From assembly GCA_008125075.1 (NCBI GenBank), contig VLTH01000002.1:547105-611104 (forward strand): 64,000 bases of DNA, written 5' to 3'. Under the pieces are notes generated by a model, which saw only the letters and a list, made by a program, of their open reading frames with translations, had not been told where the DNA came from and did no database searches. Shown in pieces: positions 61,508 through 64,000 of the stretch. Position numbers and translations under genes: made by a program. This stretch comes from Acetivibrio alkalicellulosi. Its GTDB lineage: Bacteria > Bacillota > Clostridia > Acetivibrionales > Acetivibrionaceae. Numbering within the stretch: the stretch's first letter is position 1; each line of letters opens with the position of its first letter.

Positions 61508-64000
61508 ATGATTAAAAGAAAAACATCAATTTTAGTAGTATTTGTAATGCTTCTTACTTTATTGCTTCCACTTACAAACGCTACTGCAAGTAAAAAAAGT
61601 GTAAATGTTACCATCAATACCTCGCTAGAAAGAACACAAATAAGTCCTTTAATCTATGGTGTAAACCAAGACCTTCCAGGACAAAATGTAACAGCTAGAA
61701 GGCTTGGTGGAAACAGACTTACTGGCTACAATTGGGAGAACAATGCTTCTAACGCAGGAGACGACTGGCACCACATAAATGACAATTTTCTTCTTCGTTC
61801 AACTGGTGTTCCAATGGCAGATTATGACAAGCCCGGTTCTGTTGTAACAACTTTTCATAATCAATCCCTTGAGCAAAATGTACAACATACATTAATAACA
61901 CTTCAGGCAGCAGGATATGTCTCTGCTGATATGAATGGCTACGTTGAAGAGTCAGAAGTAGCACCTTCGGGCCGCTGGAAAGAGGTAAAGTTTGAAAAGG
62001 ATGCTCCATTTTCACTAGAACCTGATTTAAATGACGACTATGTTTATATGGATGAGTTTGTGAATTTTCTTGTAAACAAGTTTGGAGATGCGTCAACACC
62101 AACAGGAATAAAAGCCTATGCCATAGATAATGAACCTTGCTTATGGTACCACACCCACCCTCTACTTCATCCACAAAAAGCATCTTGTGCAGAAGTTGTT
62201 GAAAAGGGAGTAGCTTTATCAAAAGCTGTTAAGAACGTAGATCCTTATGCTCAAATATTTGGTCCTTCTTTATATGGATTTAATGCATATCTTTCATTTC
62301 AAGGTGCTCCTGACTGGGACAACCTGAAAGGAAGCTATAATTGGTTTGTTGACTACTATCTTGATCAGATGAAAAAAGAATCAGATAAAGAGGGAAAAAG
62401 ACTTCTGGATGTTTTTTCTGTGCATTATTATTCCGAAGCAAGAGGCGGAGGTAGTAGAGTAACATTTGGAGAAGATGTCAGAAATATTGAATGTAATAAA
62501 GCACGCCTTCAAGCACCTAGAACATTATGGCAAGGAGAATATAGGGAAGACAGCTGGATAGCTGAGTCATGGGCTGATGATTTCCGTCCAATAATACCAA
62601 AACTTCAAGAATCAATAAACACCTATTATCCTGGAACAAAACTTGGTATTACAGAATATGATTTTGGTGGAGGTAATCATATTACAGGTGGTATTGCTCA
62701 AGCTGATGTTCTAGGCATATATGGGAAATACGGGGTTTATTATGCTACATATTGGGGTGATCAAAATAAGAACTATATTGTAGCAGGACTTAATTTATAC
62801 ACAAACTATGATAGTAATGGTTCTACCTATGGAAATACTAATGTTAAATGTGACGTTTCAGACCATACACTTGGTTCGGCATATGCCTCAATTGTTGATG
62901 AAAAAGACGATAAACTTCATATAATTTTGCTAAATAAAAACTATGATGAATCTACAACCTTTAACCTTTCAGTTGAAAGCTCATCAAAGTATAAGTCAGG
63001 CAAAGTCTTTGGATTTGACAGAACAACTTCAGATATTACTGAGAGAACTCCTATAACAAATATTGACAATAACAACTTCACTTACACATTACCTCCTTTA
63101 TCAGCCTTCCACATAATCCTTGACAGTAATGACGAAGGAATACTTTTTGGAGATCTCAATGGTGATGGTAAGGTTAATTCAGTCGATTACGTATTACTTA
63201 GGAGATACTTACTTGAAATTACTACTGACATAAATTTGCTTGCAGCTGACTTAAATGGTGATAATCTAATAGATTCAACTGATTATACTATTTTAAGAAG
63301 ATATTTACTTGAAATAATACCTTCACTACCTTATGTTAATCATTCGGAAAACGAATCACCTGAGGCAGCTTTTAGTTTTTCACCAGACGAAATAACTACT
63401 GACACTCGTATAACCTTTGATGCATCAGAATCTTTTGATCCTGATGGAAGCATCTCTCATTACGCATGGAATTTTGGAGATGGGAAAGAGGGTAGTGGGA
63501 AAATAGTAAACTACATGTATAATAACCCTGGAAGTTATGAAATTAAACTGGTTGTTACTGATAATTTAGGTTTAACTGATAGCATTACAAAAACTATAGA
63601 AGTAACATCAGCTACAGGAGATAATGCTAAGTTTAATTTTGAAGATGGTACATTACATAGCTTTAATGTTGGAGGAGATGTTACTTCTGAAATATCAAAT
63701 ACATCAAGTAAAGCTTTTAGAGGAAATCGTTCGTTAAAATGGGATATAACTTCTACAGGTATGGAAGAAAAAGCTATTGCGAACATTTTGATAGATGGTT
63801 CTCCAATTGTCAAACCTGGAGAAACAATAACATATAGAGTATGGATACCATCAGATGCTCCAATAAGGTCTATTCAACCATACATTATGCCTCATTCTAT
63901 AGACTGGACATTTATTGATTGGAACTCTACATGGGGTGGGTATGAATATCTAAAAAAAGATGATTGGAATGAATTCACACTTCTTTTTCCTGAAACTTCA
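61508..64000 (+). CDS. Cellulosomal GH44 endoglucanase with dockerin, PKD and CBM44 (partial, C-terminus outside window)
   Basis: Secreted cellulase/xyloglucanase, 831 residues visible, open to the window end. Signal peptide ~1-27. GH44 domain ~30-545: acid/base Glu209 in DNEP and nucleophile Glu383 in TEYDFGG, both in frame. A type I dockerin with two Ca-binding repeats follows: DLNGDGKVNSVDYVLLRRYL (549-) and DLNGDNLIDSTDYTILRRYL (581-). A PKD domain (~619-700, YAWNFGDGK) and CBM44 (~705-, W800, W805, W809) end the protein. The same order closes C. thermocellum CelJ (GH44-dockerin-PKD-CBM44), but the GH9 half is absent here. The ATG follows TGGAGG. Probably driven by the ECF promoter at 61321. 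Confidence 0.93.
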   Translation, partial: MIKRKTSILVVFVMLLTLLLPLTNATASKKSVNVTINTSLERTQISPLIYGVNQDLPGQNVTARRLGGNRLTGYNWENNASNAGDDWHHINDNFLLRSTGVPMADYDKPGSVVTTFHNQSLEQNVQHTLITLQAAGYVSADMNGYVEESEVAPSGRWKEVKFEKDAPFSLEPDLNDDYVYMDEFVNFLVNKFGDASTPTGIKAYAIDNEPCLWYHTHPLLHPQKASCAEVVEKGVALSKAVKNVDPYAQIFGPSLYGFNAYLSFQGAPDWDNLKGSYNWFVDYYLDQMKKESDKEGKRLLDVFSVHYYSEARGGGSRVTFGEDVRNIECNKARLQAPRTLWQGEYREDSWIAESWADDFRPIIPKLQESINTYYPGTKLGITEYDFGGGNHITGGIAQADVLGIYGKYGVYYATYWGDQNKNYIVAGLNLYTNYDSNGSTYGNTNVKCDVSDHTLGSAYASIVDEKDDKLHIILLNKNYDESTTFNLSVESSSKYKSGKVFGFDRTTSDITERTPITNIDNNNFTYTLPPLSAFHIILDSNDEGILFGDLNGDGKVNSVDYVLLRRYLLEITTDINLLAADLNGDNLIDSTDYTILRRYLLEIIPSLPYVNHSENESPEAAFSFSPDEITTDTRITFDASESFDPDGSISHYAWNFGDGKEGSGKIVNYMYNNPGSYEIKLVVTDNLGLTDSITKTIEVTSATGDNAKFNFEDGTLHSFNVGGDVTSEISNTSSKAFRGNRSLKWDITSTGMEEKAIANILIDGSPIVKPGETITYRVWIPSDAPIRSIQPYIMPHSIDWTFIDWNSTWGGYEYLKKDDWNEFTLLFPETS

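Overview
The window comes from a low-GC, Gram-positive, flagellated, cellulolytic Clostridia member, most like the cellulosome producers around Acetivibrio/Hungateiclostridium/Ruminiclostridium. The grounds are the AT-rich sequence, AGGAGG-type ribosome sites with many TTG/GTG starts, a Firmicutes-style flagellar late-gene cluster, a gdpP-rplI-dnaB block, a SAM-I riboswitch on metK, a V-type ATPase, SLH-domain surface protein, and a secreted GH44 enzyme carrying a type I dockerin. The genus is inference; no 16S gene is present.

Layout. 1-5.4 kb: end of a YihY-type membrane protein (-), galU (+), a secreted NAGPA-like phosphodiester glycosidase (-), and tRNA-Pro/tRNA-Thr. 5.8-11.5 kb: a zinc-ribbon protein, rho, rpmE, an MFS exporter, a possible small RNA and a small membrane protein. 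11.5-20.3 kb: a nine-gene V-type ATPase operon on the minus strand (order F-I-K-E-C-G-A-B-D, Enterococcus ntp naming). 20.8-33.6 kb: secreted CuAO-N protein, lipoprotein, pheA, MazG-like protein, gdpP, rplI, dnaB, tilS, hpt, ftsH. 34.1-42.6 kb: SLH protein with a papain-like C-terminus, SAM riboswitch-metK, recD2, comF. 42.8-54.5 kb: flagellar cluster yvyF-flgM-flgN-flgK-flgK-flgL-yviE-fliW-csrA-hag-fliB-(unknown)-yjfB. 54.6-58.8 kb: secreted serine hydrolase, sppA, RDD protein. 58.9-64 kb: an ECF sigma factor, a transmembrane anti-sigma/sensor, and a divergent GH44 cellulase that runs off the end.

The most exciting part is the right end. The anti-sigma has an RsgI-type ectodomain with a VDINPS motif (predicted Asn-Pro self-cleavage) followed by PKD and CBM44-like domains. 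The divergent enzyme is GH44-dockerin-PKD-CBM44, so sensor and enzyme carry the same PKD-CBM44 pair. The partner sigma is an ordinary ECF factor, not SigI. Between the two transcription units lie two divergent matches to the same ECF promoter form, GGAAC-N16-CGTA, one facing each unit. This predicts a self-contained loop: polysaccharide binding outside, sigma release, then induction of the sigma operon and of the cellulase that ends with the same binding module.

Other highlights are a von Willebrand factor A-like domain inserted in the first of two tandem FlgK proteins, a CsrA-type hairpin in the flagellin leader, an 11-bp stem that buries a ribosome site after metK, and several families of palindromic intergenic repeats. 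No insertion sequence, prophage or CRISPR array was seen.
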